NCBI RefSeq assembly: GCF_000220395.1
Contig: NW_004086472.1
Location: 24,346-88,345 of the forward strand
Source of the DNA: Ichthyophthirius multifiliis
Lineage: Eukaryota > Ciliophora > Oligohymenophorea > Hymenostomatida
Direction of reading: 5' to 3'
DNA length: 64,000 nt
The notes beneath the pieces were generated by a model. It ran no database searches. It was not told where the DNA came from and saw only the letters and a list, made by a program, of their open reading frames with translations. Position 1 is the first letter of the stretch. Each line of letters begins with the position of its first letter. The translations under genes and the position numbers were made by a program. Positions 49,267-61,965 of this stretch are shown in pieces.

Positions 49267-52200
49267 TCATCTTCCAATATCCATAATTTTTTATAAAAGA
49301 AAAACAGTCATTTAATCTTTTTTTACATAAATAAATAATTTAAAAAAAAAAATTACCTTCAGTAAGTCTCTTATAAGGTATAATTTATATAGCCTTTTTG
49401 ATAGTAAGATATTCTGTTTTAAGTTTTCTCATATAAAAACCAATAATAAGAATAAAAATAAGAACATAAAAAATACTCCCTAAAATAAGAATAAGTTATA
49501 AGTTACTTACAAATTCATCTTTAATCCTTATATTTTCACCTTCGAAATAACCAATAATAGTTTTAAGAAAAAAAATTACTAATTAAAGTTGTATAAGGCT
49601 TTCTTAATATTCTTTACTTTCCCCAAGCTAAACCCAATCTTTAGTTAGCATTTATATTTAAATAATATTAAAAACAGTCTTAATGGTATTCAAAAGACCC
49701 CTATTAAGAAGTCCTTCCATATTATTTTGACAAGTATTTTTATATTTTTCATCCAAAATTTTTAAATCACAAACTCTTCCACTGATTAATTCATAAAGAT
49801 TAGTTTTAAAATTACCTTCTGAACTTAATGCTATATTTAAATATTTTTCTGTAAAAAAAGTTGTTGATTATTAAAATAAATCATCTCTTAATTACATAAT
49901 TTCTTATTTTTTTAAATTACTTACATATTAAAATCCTTTCTTCTAAAAGAATAAATTATTTAAAATCAGTATATTATGCGAAGATTGCATTGCAGAAAAC
50001 TATAGACAAGCTTCCACAAAATTTTTATAATTTTCAGCCGGAATTCCAAATTTAGAAGAAAACTAATCCATATAAATAAATATCTATATTTTTTAAAAAC
50101 GAATTTAAAAATAAATATAATATAATAATTCTTACAATTAAGAAAAAAACAGTAGACAATAAACAAAGAATAAATAGTGTGAATAGAAAATTTAAAAATT
50201 ACAAATTTTACTTAGAAATCCGATCATATAAATAATTTTATCTTTAATATTTACTTTTTTTGGCTTTATTTCTTTATGAACTAATCTTAACTTGATTTTC
50301 AGACTATTCTCTTAAAGCCAAATTAGAAAAATCTAAATGTAAATATTCATCATCATCAGAATATAACTTTTTAGAGATAATCCTTAAGTTATCAATAATA
50401 TCGTTAGTTTCCTCCTCTTTCATTCTACTAACTATCATTAGTATTCTTTAAGAATTAAATCTCAAAGTTCTATATGATGGATAAAGGAATCCAAAGGAAA
50501 GTATAATCAAGAAAATAGCTAAAATAACAGAAAATTAATTAAGAGTAATAATTGAAGATTTTAGGCTTTCTACATCATTATTAACTTCTATTTAAGATTA
50601 ATGGACGAGTTTATAAATATTTTATAGATTATTTGTTAAAATAAACCTTTAATCATTTTATTCTAAAATTAATTTCTGAATATTTTCTAAAGTTAATTAA
50701 TAAATACTCTCACCTACTTTTTTCAAAAACTCTGTATAATAAAGTTATACTTGACTTTCTTTATTATCGGCTTTTACAATAGCCTCTAATGTAAAATCAA
50801 AAATGCTATTCTGATAACTATATTTTACCTGTTTTCCTATTAAATTAAAAAGAGCTTCTTTATAATCATCATAACTTGTTTATATTTAAGAAATAAGAAA
50901 ATTATGAATTTAAATATCATACTGGTATCCCAATTTTAGATTTTTAAGACAAACCAAATCCGTAGAAATTAAAGTTTAACTAACCGGCAATAATAATTTT
51001 GCTTATCTTCCCATTTCATTAAGTCCAGAAGTATAATCGTTAAAGTTTTGAGAAGTAGTAATAACTAAAACAATAACCACAGTAATAAAAACAGTAAACT
51101 AAAATAAGAACACAGTATAAAGTAAAAGCATAAATGCAGGTGTATCTTAACTAGAAGTATTAGTAATAATACTCTTTAAGATAACATTTGTAGAGGAATT
51201 TACGGAATTCGATTATGATCCTTATTCATAATTATTGTTATTATTATTTGCTTAATTCATTTTTTTAAAGTGTTCTGCTATATCTACTTTATCTTCATTT
51301 TCTGCTACACTTATTTTTACAGAATCTTTACTTTCTTCTTCCTGATTTTCGTTATTCTATTATTTATTATTATTACAATCTTCATTTGAATTATTGCTTT
51401 TTATAATTTAATTGATTTGTTCTTAATGCTATGTATTCAAAAAATAGTTATTACTTTCGTCTATTTCTGTTGTTATTAGTCCTTATTAAACTTCTGTTTA
51501 TATTATTATTTCTTTTTCTACTTCTTCTTCTTCTTCTTATTTTTTAATTTCTAATTGTTTTTTGGATTCCTATTAATCATCATCTTCATCTTCAACTTCT
51601 TCGTCATCTTTTTCTTGCAGTTCTTAATTTACAAGTCTTAAATTTTGATTATTATTCGAATTTTTTGATTAATTAGTTCCAGTACTAAATATTGAATTTT
51701 AGACTTCATCCCAAAACACATAGCTTTAAATCTCTACATAATACAAAAGTACTTCAGATTCTTCTAAATGAAAGAATTCATGATAGAAATTAAAAGTGAT
51801 TTCATATTCAGTTTCTTTATTGTTTTCGAGTTAAACACCACAAGTGAAACTATTTATATTATTTATCCATTCTTTTGAAAAAGATTTTAAATTCTAAAAA
51901 TTTGAATGATGCTAAATAAAACTATTTGCCATTTTTATAGTATCTTTTTTTTATTTAATTTTTTTTTTAAAAAAAAAAAAACAAAAAAAACCTTTTGGAA
52001 CTATCATTTTAAATTTCAAAAACGAATATTCTTCTCTTTTATTAAATTTCTATAAAAAATCCATAAATTGAGGAATTAAAAAAGCTATATGACATTTCTT
52101 CATAAACTATTAATCCATATCTTCCGCATGTATTAATTAGGCAAAACCTTTACAAATTCCTTCAATATAACCACTCGAATTCAAAATAATAAACATAAAA

Positions 52201-54982
52201 TTTGAAGGTTATTTAACAATAAGTGATGAAAAAGCAAAGTCATCTTATTTTACGAAATAATAATTAATAAAGAGCTTTACTTTGAATATATATCCTCCTT
52301 AATCTAATCCAAACATTGGTCGAAAATTTCTTACACTTTTAGCAACTCCAGTATTAACTAATCTTTTTAAAAAATAATCATGTAAAATGCTAATACAATT
52401 AGGAATAAGGAATTTAATATTTTCCTTTAAAAATTATAAATATTTATTTTTATTAAAATATATAAATATATATATTTATATATTAATAACTATAAGTTAA
52501 AATTCCTATCGTCCATAACTAAATATAGAAGGTATTTTTTCTGAAAATTTTAATATTTTTCCATTATTTTATAAAGATTAAAAACTTGCAATTATACTTC
52601 CCACATTTCCTTATAAAATATTACAACTAGTAATTGTATTTGAACTGTCTTAAGCTTTATCTTTTATTATTACATCATCGAATTCTTATTCTAACTCTTT
52701 ACAATGTAAAGGATCAAAAAGTACATATGCACTTAATAGAGATTTAAATTTAAGAAAATAAATATTGCCTTTATTTTTATTTATTTCTTCTTATATTGTT
52801 TTCTCAAAATATTAAACATATTTTAGAAATTCCAGTGTATCTACTCTCATTTTTTCTAAAGAATTAAATCCTTTTATCATATTTTCAAAATATTGACATT
52901 TATCTTAAATTAAAATACCTTTTTTTTAAAAAAAATAATAAAATAAAGGATATAATAAAAAAAAAATATTTATAATTAATTACCCAATAATTTCTTTAAT
53001 TTATCTTTTATTGTTTCAGAATTTACCATAACATCAAATTTCGAGTTATTAACTGCATCATATCTATCTTTTTAACTATTTTATTATTTAAGATAAATAG
53101 AAATATTATCTTAAAGAAATACCTATAAGAATAGAAATGAGCCTTATCCCTTTCTTTAATTCTGTTTTCGATTAGATTAGTTAAACTCCTCTCCACAGTA
53201 CAGAAAAATGAGCCTTTATTTTTTAATTAATTAGCCATTACTTTATTCTAATATAAAGCTTTTATTTAATTTTTTTTAAACTTTATTAAAAAAAACCAAT
53301 ATCTTAAACTAACTTCCTGTTAAAAGATATATTAATAATAAATATTTTATTATTTAAATAAAACAAAAATACTTAAGCATCTTCTTCTTAATTTTTTCTT
53401 ATTAAATCAGTAATTAGTTTTTCAAAAGAAAAATCAATATATTCCATAAACCATATTTCGAAAATATCCATTGACTGTGAAAGTCTTGGAAAATCAACTC
53501 CTTTTATTTTAAGATCTTTACCTAAATCAATAACCATTCCTCCAGAAATAGTTGGTTTTTCATCGCCTTTAAACAAAAAAAATACACTTATAAAACTAAA
53601 AATAAATACCTGCTAAATTATTAAATTAAGACATTTTACATGGACATTTATTAGTATTGCAATCTTTTTTATGTAAAATAAGTGCTCCAAACATAATTAG
53701 TTTTGAAGATTAACTAGTCGAATTTTATTCAAACAATTAACATAATTTTTCTAAATACAAGCAAGTAGATTTTGGATAATCTTATAAAAATAAAGATTTT
53801 ATTAAATATTTTATATTTTTATTTGTTAAAAAAAATATACCACTCAATTTACTTGAATCAATACACATACATTAAACAAACTTATTATTCCAAATAGTTT
53901 TCATAATTCCGAAACAAACAACAATACAAATAAAAAAAATAATGCAAAAGTTTTAATCAGTAATCAAATTGGTAAACTCTCTTATTAATATTTGAGTCAT
54001 AAAAAGTTCAAAAACAATAATAAGCCATCCATAAATATCAGATATATTCTTGTCAACAAGTGGGAAATGAATAAAGTATTCAAAAAGTAAAAAAATAGCA
54101 AAAAAATGTCCTAAAATAATCATTAAACTTGTATTCTAATTAAAAGATATAAATACCATTAATACTTCTAAAATCGGTTCTACTAGTTTAAATTTACTAT
54201 ATCTAGATTTTAATTAATTAACAGTATTTAGTTCTTTTAAATTAATATTTAAACTAAATAAATAATTAATCAATTACCTGGATTATGATAAATTAAAATT
54301 ACAATTAAGTTAAGAATAAAAGTAGTACTAATTAAAACTATCGTAAAAAGTATAATAAGATAATAAAGGAATGAATTCTTATCATAATATAAACACTTTT
54401 AGCATCTTTAATTAACTTCGGACCCTTAAAAATCGCAAACTAATACAGTAAAAATAATATCTAACTTAACTAAACTATATATCCATTTTTAATGTTCTAA
54501 ATAAAATTGAAGATTTCCAATTTAATTTCCTTATTTTTTCATTACATCACAATCCTCTATTAATAAATGAAAAAAATAGTTTATTTTTTATAAATAAATC
54601 AAACAAAGTTACCTTTTATATTCTAAAAGCTTAAATTTAAACACGTACTTACCAAATATGATTCATAAATACTCATGACAAATAATGTAATAAATATTAT
54701 ATAGTCGCTTTTCATTTATGAAAACATCGGGGTTATGCGTATATATTCATTTAAATAAAATAAATATTATAAATATTAGTCCTTTGGTATTTTTTCAGAT
54801 AAGCTAATAATAAAACCACATATTTAACAAAAATATATTGTAACTAATGCCACATAATATGACTTTGTTCTATTTCTTTCACTATCTTTTAAAAACATTA
54901 AAAGAAATAAATTTGATAATGCATCATACAATTAATCGGATAATGGTCTTTTTATATCTAAAGAACGTTTTTTCTTATTCAT
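49267..54982 (-). CDS. Giant TmcB-like membrane protein with PAS-type region
   Basis: MNKKKRSLDIKRPLSDQLYD opens an N-terminal multi-helix membrane region (54,982 down to about 53,850; YVALVTIYFCQICGFII, YIIFITLFVMSIYESYL). A soluble part follows with NKCPCKMS-like cysteines, ISGGMVIDLGKDLKIKG and VERSLTNLIENRIKERDKAH. Then comes a PAS-like segment (GKILKFSEKIPSIFSYGRQ, RNFRPMFGLDQGGYIFKVK, MFIILNSSGYIEGICKGFAQ). A Gln/Glu/Asp-rich linker and a C-terminal membrane half follow (FQFTVFITVVIVLVITTSQN, FNDYTSGLNEMGRQAKLLLP, VSQTLISTDLVCLKNLKLGY). This layout is that of the large TmcB/'tiny macrocysts'-type proteins expanded in ciliates. Several introns (about 51,950-51,990; 52,915-52,980; 53,270-53,370) are inferred. 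Function unknown, possibly sensory. The 3' end at about 49,267 is tentative, and it could be annotated as two genes. Confidence 0.68.
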
Positions 54983-55739
54983 TTTTTATATTTTACTATA
55001 TAAAAAAATAAATATTAAATATAATTTTTTAATGTTTAAAAGTATTTTAAAAAATCAATTTATTATTTTAACTATTAGTAATTAAAATTAATATTTATTT
55101 TAAAATTAATAATTTTATATAATATAATTAAAAATTAATTATTAATATTATTTGAATTTATAAGAAAACCATATTTTTTAAATAAAATAATAATTAATTT
55201 GAAATTTAAAATATAAAATATATTAATATAATAAAAATAATTAATATTCTAACGAAATTCCAATTTTGCAAAATATTTTAATAAATTTTGTAAAAGAATA
55301 TTTCGAAAAATAATTAATATTTAAATATACTTTAATTATATAATTATAATATATAATTTAAATATTATACATTTTTAAGATATATTTAAAATATAAAAAT
55401 ATTATATTATTAAAATAAAAAAAATATTATATTATTAAAAAAAAAAAAAATTATTTATATTTTTAATAGTTATATAATATATATTTTTCTTATCTTTATA
55501 TACTTTTTTAAATAATTTTAAAAATAATTTTTATTTATTATAAATTTTTATCTATTTTAAATTTTGTAAATTAATTTATCTTTTCTTTACCTTTGTTTAT
55601 TTTAATTAAAATTATAAGTTGATAAGAGTATATTTTCATTAAATTTATGAATAGTATATAATCAAAGTTTCGACTTTATATATGTAATAGTTTAACATAA
55701 AAATATTAATATAAAGTTAATAAAAAAAATCATCTTTTA
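54983..55739. other. AT-rich intergenic region
   Basis: About 750 nt of A/T DNA upstream of the TmcB-like gene. No coding-like sequence recognised. Confidence 0.6.
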
Positions 55740-56480
55740 ATTTTTTTGTTTGATTTATCCCTTTAATTCAAAATCTTTTATTAAAAATAAGTTTTCCTTT
55801 TCCATATTAAAGATTATCTTTCCATATACTTTTATAAAAAAATTATTACACCATTTATAAATAATAAATTACAAAATTATAAACTAAATGGATGAATAAA
55901 AAGTTAAAACATTAAAAATTTAGCGTTATTGTTTAAAAATCAATTATAATAGCTAACTCAATTATTCCAATTATATTTGTCATATCTATTTTTCATCCTA
56001 TTCTATATTCACCTTAAAACTTAAATCCTTTAAATCATAAAATCTCAACGCCTTATCCGTAATTTTTACTTAAAATAATTATCCTTAATATCAATAATAT
56101 GCTTTAAGTTCTATATAGATCACTTTTCCCTTCGTAAATGTATTCATCTTTATTATATTAAACCTTTACCAAATATTTTTTTAATAAAAATAAGCTTTAT
56201 TAAAATGATTATACTACTTAAATAATGATTCTCCATTAAGCTATATATATAAATTTATTCACTTTTAAGTAATTTAAAAATACTTAAATATGGTAATTAA
56301 TAATTTTCTATATCATCAAAAAAAAAACTAAACAAATTTATTACGTTTATCATAAGTGCTTCAATTTTTTTCGAAAAATCTATTATTGTTGTGTAATCTT
56401 ATTTAGTTAAAACTTATTTAATATAACATTATTGGGTAATTAATAGGACCGTCTATTTTTTAAAGTTAAACAAGTAAAAT
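55740..56480 (-). pseudogene. Damaged coding-like region with in-frame TGA codons
   Basis: Richer in G/C than its flanks. On the minus strand it reads QQCYIKQVLTKQDYTTIID, KKIEALMINVINLFSFFFDD and YQLPYLSIFKLL. After one frame change it continues NGESLFKQYNHFNKAYFYQ, MNTFTKGKVIYIELKAYY then TGA, then YQGQLFQVKITDKALRFYDL, KDLSFKVNIEQDEKQI then a second TGA, with the same frame open beyond (MEKENLFLIKDFELKGQIKQ). It looks protein-like but is broken, so most likely a decaying gene. A competing plus-strand ORF (55888-56208, MDEQKVKTLKIQRYCLKIN...) overlaps it and looks less protein-like. No family recognised; UGA read-through is a remote alternative. Confidence 0.35.
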
Positions 56481-57143
56481 TTATATTTTAATTTTTATAT
56501 AGTATGGTTCCATATATTATTATTATAATAAGGAGTAAATATTTATTTATAAGTATTTTTATGATATTTTAAATTATTATTTATTTAATTAAATTAATAA
56601 ATTGATAAATAATTTAAATAAAAAAATATTTAAAATTTAATTATAATATTTATTGAGTATTTTTAATTTTTTAAAAATTTTTTTAAAATTGAAAGATTAA
56701 AAAATAGTTTGAATAAATTTGTATTGTATAATAATTATTTTATATATAATAAACATAAATAGTTTGTCAATAAAAGTTTTAAAAATATTTATTGATATAA
56801 TTGATATTCTAAATAATAATAAAAATGATATAATAATTATTTTATATTATTTATATTTTATACATAAATATATATATTTATATATAATAAAATAATCCAA
56901 AATTTTAATAATATATTTTAATAATAAATTTTAAAAATAAATTTTTTATTATTTATTAAATATATTAAAAGAACATATTTATATTAATATAAATTTGTTT
57001 AATAAAAATGTTTTTTTATTTAAAAAATAAGGATACAAATTTAAATCATTTATTTATCAAAAAAAAAAAAAAAAAAAAAAAAGTAATATTTATTATAATA
57101 AATAAAAAATAAAGCAAATAAAACAAAAAAATTCTAATAAAAA
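56481..57143. other. AT-rich intergenic region
   Basis: About 660 nt of A/T ending in a poly-A run (57,060-57,082) just upstream of the poly(A)-binding protein start. No gene seen. Confidence 0.6.
57060..57082 (+). repeat. Poly-A tract upstream of the PABP start codon
   Basis: About 23 consecutive A, about 60 nt before the ATG at 57144. In mammals and yeast, A-rich 5' leaders of PABP mRNA are bound by PABP itself to limit its translation. Whether this tract is transcribed is unknown. Confidence 0.6.
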
Positions 57144-59049
57144 ATGTAAAAATAAGAATAATCTGAATAAAAACCCACTAATATTTTCCAAGTATTTATA
57201 AAAGATATCGATCTCGAAGTTGAAGAAAAAGATATTATAAGCTCTTTAGAAAAATATGGAAAGATAATTGCAATCAAATTAACTTAAAGCTTGTAACATA
57301 ATCATAAATATTGTTTCTTGGGATTCGAATCTTAAGATTCTGGTAAGCAAATATATATTTATAATATTTAATATATTTTTTTCCTATAAAAGCTTAATAG
57401 CTACTTTCTGATAGTCAAAATGTGATTATATATTCTTAAAAAGTAACAGTAAAACCCTATTAATAAGACTTAGTAAATCTAAATAGCAACGCCTATGTAT
57501 TTATAAATGGATTGCCATCAGATGTTACAGACAAAGATTTAATAGAAGCTCTTAACTAATATAAATTTGGAGAAATATTACATACTAAGGTTAAAACATC
57601 TCATCATCCTGGATCTTAAGGAAAACATTATGCTACAGTAGTATTTAGAAATGAATCAGAAGCTCAAAGTGCTATTTAATATGGAGTTTTATCAACTAAG
57701 TTTGGTAAAATTCAATGTGAGAGGTACAACCCTACATCTAAAAATGAAAAATGCTAAATTGTTATAAAGAACATTTAATCTTCAGTCAATAAAGAATAAT
57801 TAGAAGTAAAAAATATAATATAAATTTATGAATTTTTTTTATTTTAAAAAGTAATAAATGCAATAAGATTTTGGAACTATTACTAGCTTTACAATAAAAA
57901 CTTAAAGAACTTTTGAAAATAAACAAATGGCTTTTGTAACATTCTAAAAGCCAGAAGAAGCTGAAGCTGCATTGACTGGAATGAATCAGAAGAACTATTA
58001 TTAGAGTAAAAATAAAAAAAATTAAATAATAATTTTTTTTAAAAAAAAAAAATAAAAATAAAAGATGATCCTTTGGATGTCTAATGGTACAAAAAAGAAG
58101 AAAGTGAAGATTCAAATGTTTACATAAAAAACATAAAAAATACAGTAAGTGAAAATACTCTTAAGCAAGCATTATAAAAATATGGTGAGGTAATCTCCTT
58201 TTTCTTAAATAGTCCAAAAGATAACTTAATTTAAACACGTTATGCTATCGTAGCTTTCAAAACAGCTGAATAAGCGAAAGAATTGATGAAAAACTCAAAA
58301 AAAGATAAACAATTTGCATCCCTTTTCAAAGATGATTATCCTTATGTAACTCCTCATTTAACTAAACAAGAAAAAAGTGAATATAGTACTACTAAAAGAG
58401 TTAATTAAAATCCAGCTCCTTTAAACTAATAAAATGTAAAATTAAATAAATAAAATAATTTTTAAATTTTAAAAAAAAAAAATAGTAATAAATGTTATAG
58501 TAATAATAAAATTATATTTAAAATATGCAAATGCAATATTTATTTATGTCATAATAATTAATGTAATAACGTGCCTAATTTATGTAAAATTAAGGACAAT
58601 AATAGTTTTAATAACAAAGAAGACAAAATAACTATAATCCTTAATATAATAATAATAGATAATATAACTAAAATAAATAATATAACAATTACAATAACAA
58701 CAATCAAAATAGAAATAATTTATAAGCTCCTTAAAATAACACTACTAATACTACTCCATCACCTCCACCTCCAGCAGTATAAATTATTCCAAAAGAAGAA
58801 TTGTAAAAATAAGTTGATGCTATTGAAAATCCTTCCGATAAACAAAAGTTTTTCGGAAAAACTATCTTCAAATTAGTAGAAGCTGAAGTAGATAAAAAAT
58901 ATTTGACTTAAGTTCCTAAAATTACTGGTATGCTTATTGATGTAGAAGTTTTTGATTTCAATGAAATGTTAGATATTATATATAATAAAGAAAGTAGATA
59001 AGAGAATATTTAATAAGCCATTTAATTAATTGAAGAAAATAAGAATTGA
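57144..59049 (+). CDS. PABPC: Poly(A)-binding protein (cytoplasmic type)
   Basis: MQKQEQSEQKPTNIFQVFIK starts a chain of RRM domains. RRM1 is VFIKDIDLEVEEKDIISSLE; RRM2 is NAYVFINGLPSDVTDKDLIE, with HYATVVFRNESEAQSAIQYG. RRM3 is IVIKNIQSSVNKEQLEV then DFGTITSFTI and QMAFVTFQKPEEAEAALTGM. RRM4 is NVYIKNIKNTVSENTLKQAL and TRYAIVAFKTAEQAKELM. A Gln/Asn/Pro-rich linker (TTPSPPPPAVQ) leads to the C-terminal MLLE/PABC domain: FFGKTIFKLVEAEVD, KITGMLIDVEVFDFNEML and ENIQQAIQLIEENKN. The four-RRM plus MLLE order is that of PABPC, which binds mRNA tails and PAM2-bearing partners. Introns are at 57343-57392, about 57,806-57,850, 58,003-58,060 and 58,437-58,483. Stop TGA 59047-59049. Confidence 0.92.
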
Positions 59050-59359
59050 AATAAATGCATTTTTAAATATTATTTAGAGGAAAAATAATAATGAGATATC
59101 TATATATATAATTTTTAATTAAAACTTTCAAAAATAAATAAAGAACATAAAAAAACTTACTGTGCAAAATCATTAATTATTATTTTTTTTTCCTTTAAAT
59201 TATATTTAATAAAAAATATGCTTTTTTTTTTTTTTTTAATTTGAAAAAAAAAAAATATTTTTTTTTTTTTTTTTTGTGTTTCTATGTTTTTGTAGTTATA
59301 GTGTTATTTTTTTTTAAAAAAAAAAAAAAAAGAGCTTAATAAATAATTCTAATATAAAA
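59050..59359. other. Convergent spacer with long poly-A/poly-T tracts
   Basis: About 310 nt containing T14-16 and A13-17 runs (59,222-59,331). The opposed T and A tracts could form hairpins. It probably holds 3' UTRs of two convergent genes. Confidence 0.6.
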
Positions 59360-61052
59360 TCACTTAGCTTCTTTAATAAAAAGAGCTAAATTTTATTTAA
59401 TATATTGAGAGTTTTATCGAATTGTATAAGAATCTTTTTTATCTTAAGAATACTTACTAGTAAATTATAAAGAATAATTACTGTTATATCCCTATTAAAA
59501 TTATTCAGTAAAAATATTTTATATGTTTTAATGTTTTTAACATATTTGTTTCTAAGCTTTTTTCTTTGCTTATATTATTCTCTTTACCTTTTCTGTTTGA
59601 AAATTTCTTGAAAACTTTTATTTGAATTAATCTGACAATTTATCGCTATTATTTAAAAGAGGATTTAAAGATGGTAAAGTGATAATTTAAAAGTCTTCAT
59701 TTTTTTACATTTTATAAACATCTTGTATTCTTTAATTTATAAATTCTCTTCTTATTCTCATTTCTTCCACAAATAAATCCCAACTTTTAAACTTTATTAA
59801 ATTATTTTAGAATATTTAAAAATCTAAAGCATAAATTTCTGCAAAAGACGAAACAATTTAAGCATTAATTGATCTTTTATTTTTTTAAAAAGCAAAATCT
59901 TCACCACCAACACTATTAAAGTTCATTAAAATAGTAATTGGAATTTCTTTTTTTATTTCAAAAATAATTTGATTCCCTTAAATATTTCTATTTTTTTATA
60001 TTATGTTTGATAATTCAACTTCTCCACTTTTAATAAAATATACAAAATTACAATCATCATCCTATTTAAATAACATTTATTTACATGAAAAATTCAAAAT
60101 TTTCATGTCTAACAAAATAGACATTAATTTTGAATTAGGAATAGATTAAAAAAATAAAAACTTCTTCAAAAAACCTAATTAGTCCATTTTTAATTATTCA
60201 TGATATGTCCCTAATATTTTATCAAAACCATTTTTTTATAAAACTATTACTACTGTATCATCTTTACAAATCATTGTACCAGTTCTATATATAAAATAAA
60301 TCTTTAATATATTACAAAATACTAAATACCTTCTTTATTTTGTTAATAATGCTATTTCCCCAAAAGATTCTCCTGGATAGAAAGTTTTTATTAAATTCAT
60401 ATCAGAGTAATATTTTTTATAAAAATCTTCTTCTTTTTCATCGTCTTCAAATGTATCACTAAATTTAAAAGATTCTGATCTCTCTTTCTATTTATCTGAT
60501 ACTAAATGTTAGTTTTTTATTATAGGAGTATCACATGATTATCTATTATCGTTTTTTGTAGTTTTTGGTATTAATAAATTAACTGCTCCTCTCAAAACAA
60601 TATAATAAATATATCCAAATTCTCCATAGTTGAAAATTACTTATTTTTTTTTATATGATACTGTTGACATTTCATTAAATAATTAAAGCATTGTATTTGT
60701 TTAAGTAATAAGACCTGGGTTATTTTGAAATAAAGGGAGAAACTATATAAATTTTTTCAAAAATTAGTTTTCTAATTATATTCTGTGCTTCTCTTTTAAT
60801 ATATCAATTACTAACTTGTATTATTTTATTTTATGTTTTGAACAAAAAAATAAATACTTATTATATTTGATTATCAGTTATATCAAAGTATGTAATATTT
60901 TTTATTTTATGTAGTCTTATTTATCGGCTTAATCCTTTCTTCATTTGAATTAAATTATTTTCATTTTAAATTGCTTAATAATTATTATTTTCAATGTTAG
61001 TTTTTGAAAGATTTGGTGTTTCAAATTAACTATCTTCTACTAATTCGTCCAT
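59360..61052 (-). CDS. Protein with tandem cyclic-nucleotide-binding domains
   Basis: MDELVEDSQFETPNLSKTN begins the gene; stop TGA 59360-59362. The first CNB domain has EMSTVSYKKKQVIFNYGEFG, YIYYIVLRGAVNLLIP and, after a Ser/Glu insert, YPGESFGEIALLT with RTGTMICKDDTVVIVLQ, which is the phosphate-binding cassette with Glu and Arg present. The second has FFQSIPNSKLMSILLDMKIL, FKQDDDCNFVYFIKSGEVEL, and GGEDFAFQKNKRSINAQIVS, less canonical. A basic tail follows. No kinase or channel part is attached, so it is a stand-alone CNB protein, a class expanded in ciliates. Introns at about 60,283-60,330 and 60,840-60,870. It may respond to cAMP or cGMP through the first domain. Confidence 0.78.
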
Positions 61053-61198
61053 AATTTATAAGTATTATTTAATAAATATTTTTTAAGTAAACAAATAAAA
61101 TAATTTTTAATTAATCTATGTTTTATTATTTTAGTTAATAATTAATAAAATATAAATATACAATTATTTAAAAAAACAAAAAATTAAAACATTTTTTA

Positions 61199-61797
61199 TC
61201 ATAATTCGATATTTAAGTCTAAATTATCCATAGCTTTAAACATTTCTTATTTATTAATATATTATTTTTAGATATTTTTTTTATTTTCTAAAAACTCTTT
61301 TATTTTTAAAGGAACATAAATATATTATTATTTATCATTTTCTTTATAAATAATTGTGTCCTTAAAATTAATATTATCATTTAATAAAAATTCATTAGAC
61401 AAATGTTTATTAGCTAGTTTTACTAAAATATATAATTAAATAATGTCTAATTTTGTTTTTACAAAGTCGTATAAATTTCATTAAATATATAAATATGCAT
61501 AATTTATAAATCTTACTCTACAAATTAATTAAACTTATTTTTTTCAAATATATTATTCTTAAGTATATTTAATACATCCTTAAAAGGCTTTTAATTATCC
61601 TAAAAATTTATGTTTTATTATTTTAAATAAAAAAAATTATCTAATTTATTGTATTTCAATATATTCCAAATATTAAATATCATTAATAGTGAATTCTTTT
61701 ATTTTTCCTATTAAGATTATTCAAAAATATTAATTTTTATGGATTTTATTAAATAATATTAATTTTCTTCTTATTCTAAGACTTTTAATTTTATCAT
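61199..61797 (-). CDS. Hypothetical small protein
   Basis: Starts MIKLKVLEQEENQYYLIKSI and ends AMDNLDLNIEL at TGA 61199-61201, about 200 residues. Middle segments are WNILKYNKLDNFFYLKQQN, KPFKDVLNILKNNIFEKNK and QDLQIMHIYIFNEIYTTLQK. After one missing A near 61451-61460 it continues as LDIIQLYILVKLANKHLSNE then DNINFKDTIIYKENDKQQY. It is soluble, helical and without any motif I know. It lies between a CNB gene on the same strand and a divergently transcribed TPR gene. Confidence 0.6.
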
Positions 61798-61965
61798 TTT
61801 TTTAATACGATTAAAAAAACTATTTTCTTATAAAAATATAATAAATATAAAAATAAAATAAAAAAATATACATTTTATAATTTATATAAATCAAAAAAGA
61901 ATAAAGTCTATAACTTATTTATAACTTATTTATATTTATTTTATAATTAGAAAGAAAAAATATTA

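Noticed and set aside
57786-58115. Minus-strand hydrophobic ORF of 109 codons
   Set aside because: Antisense to well-supported RRM exons and introns of the poly(A)-binding protein gene.
58571-58876. Plus-strand ORF MPNLCKIKDNNSFNNKED
   Set aside because: Alternate frame of the Gln/Asn-rich linker and MLLE domain of the poly(A)-binding protein; the MLLE frame is conserved.
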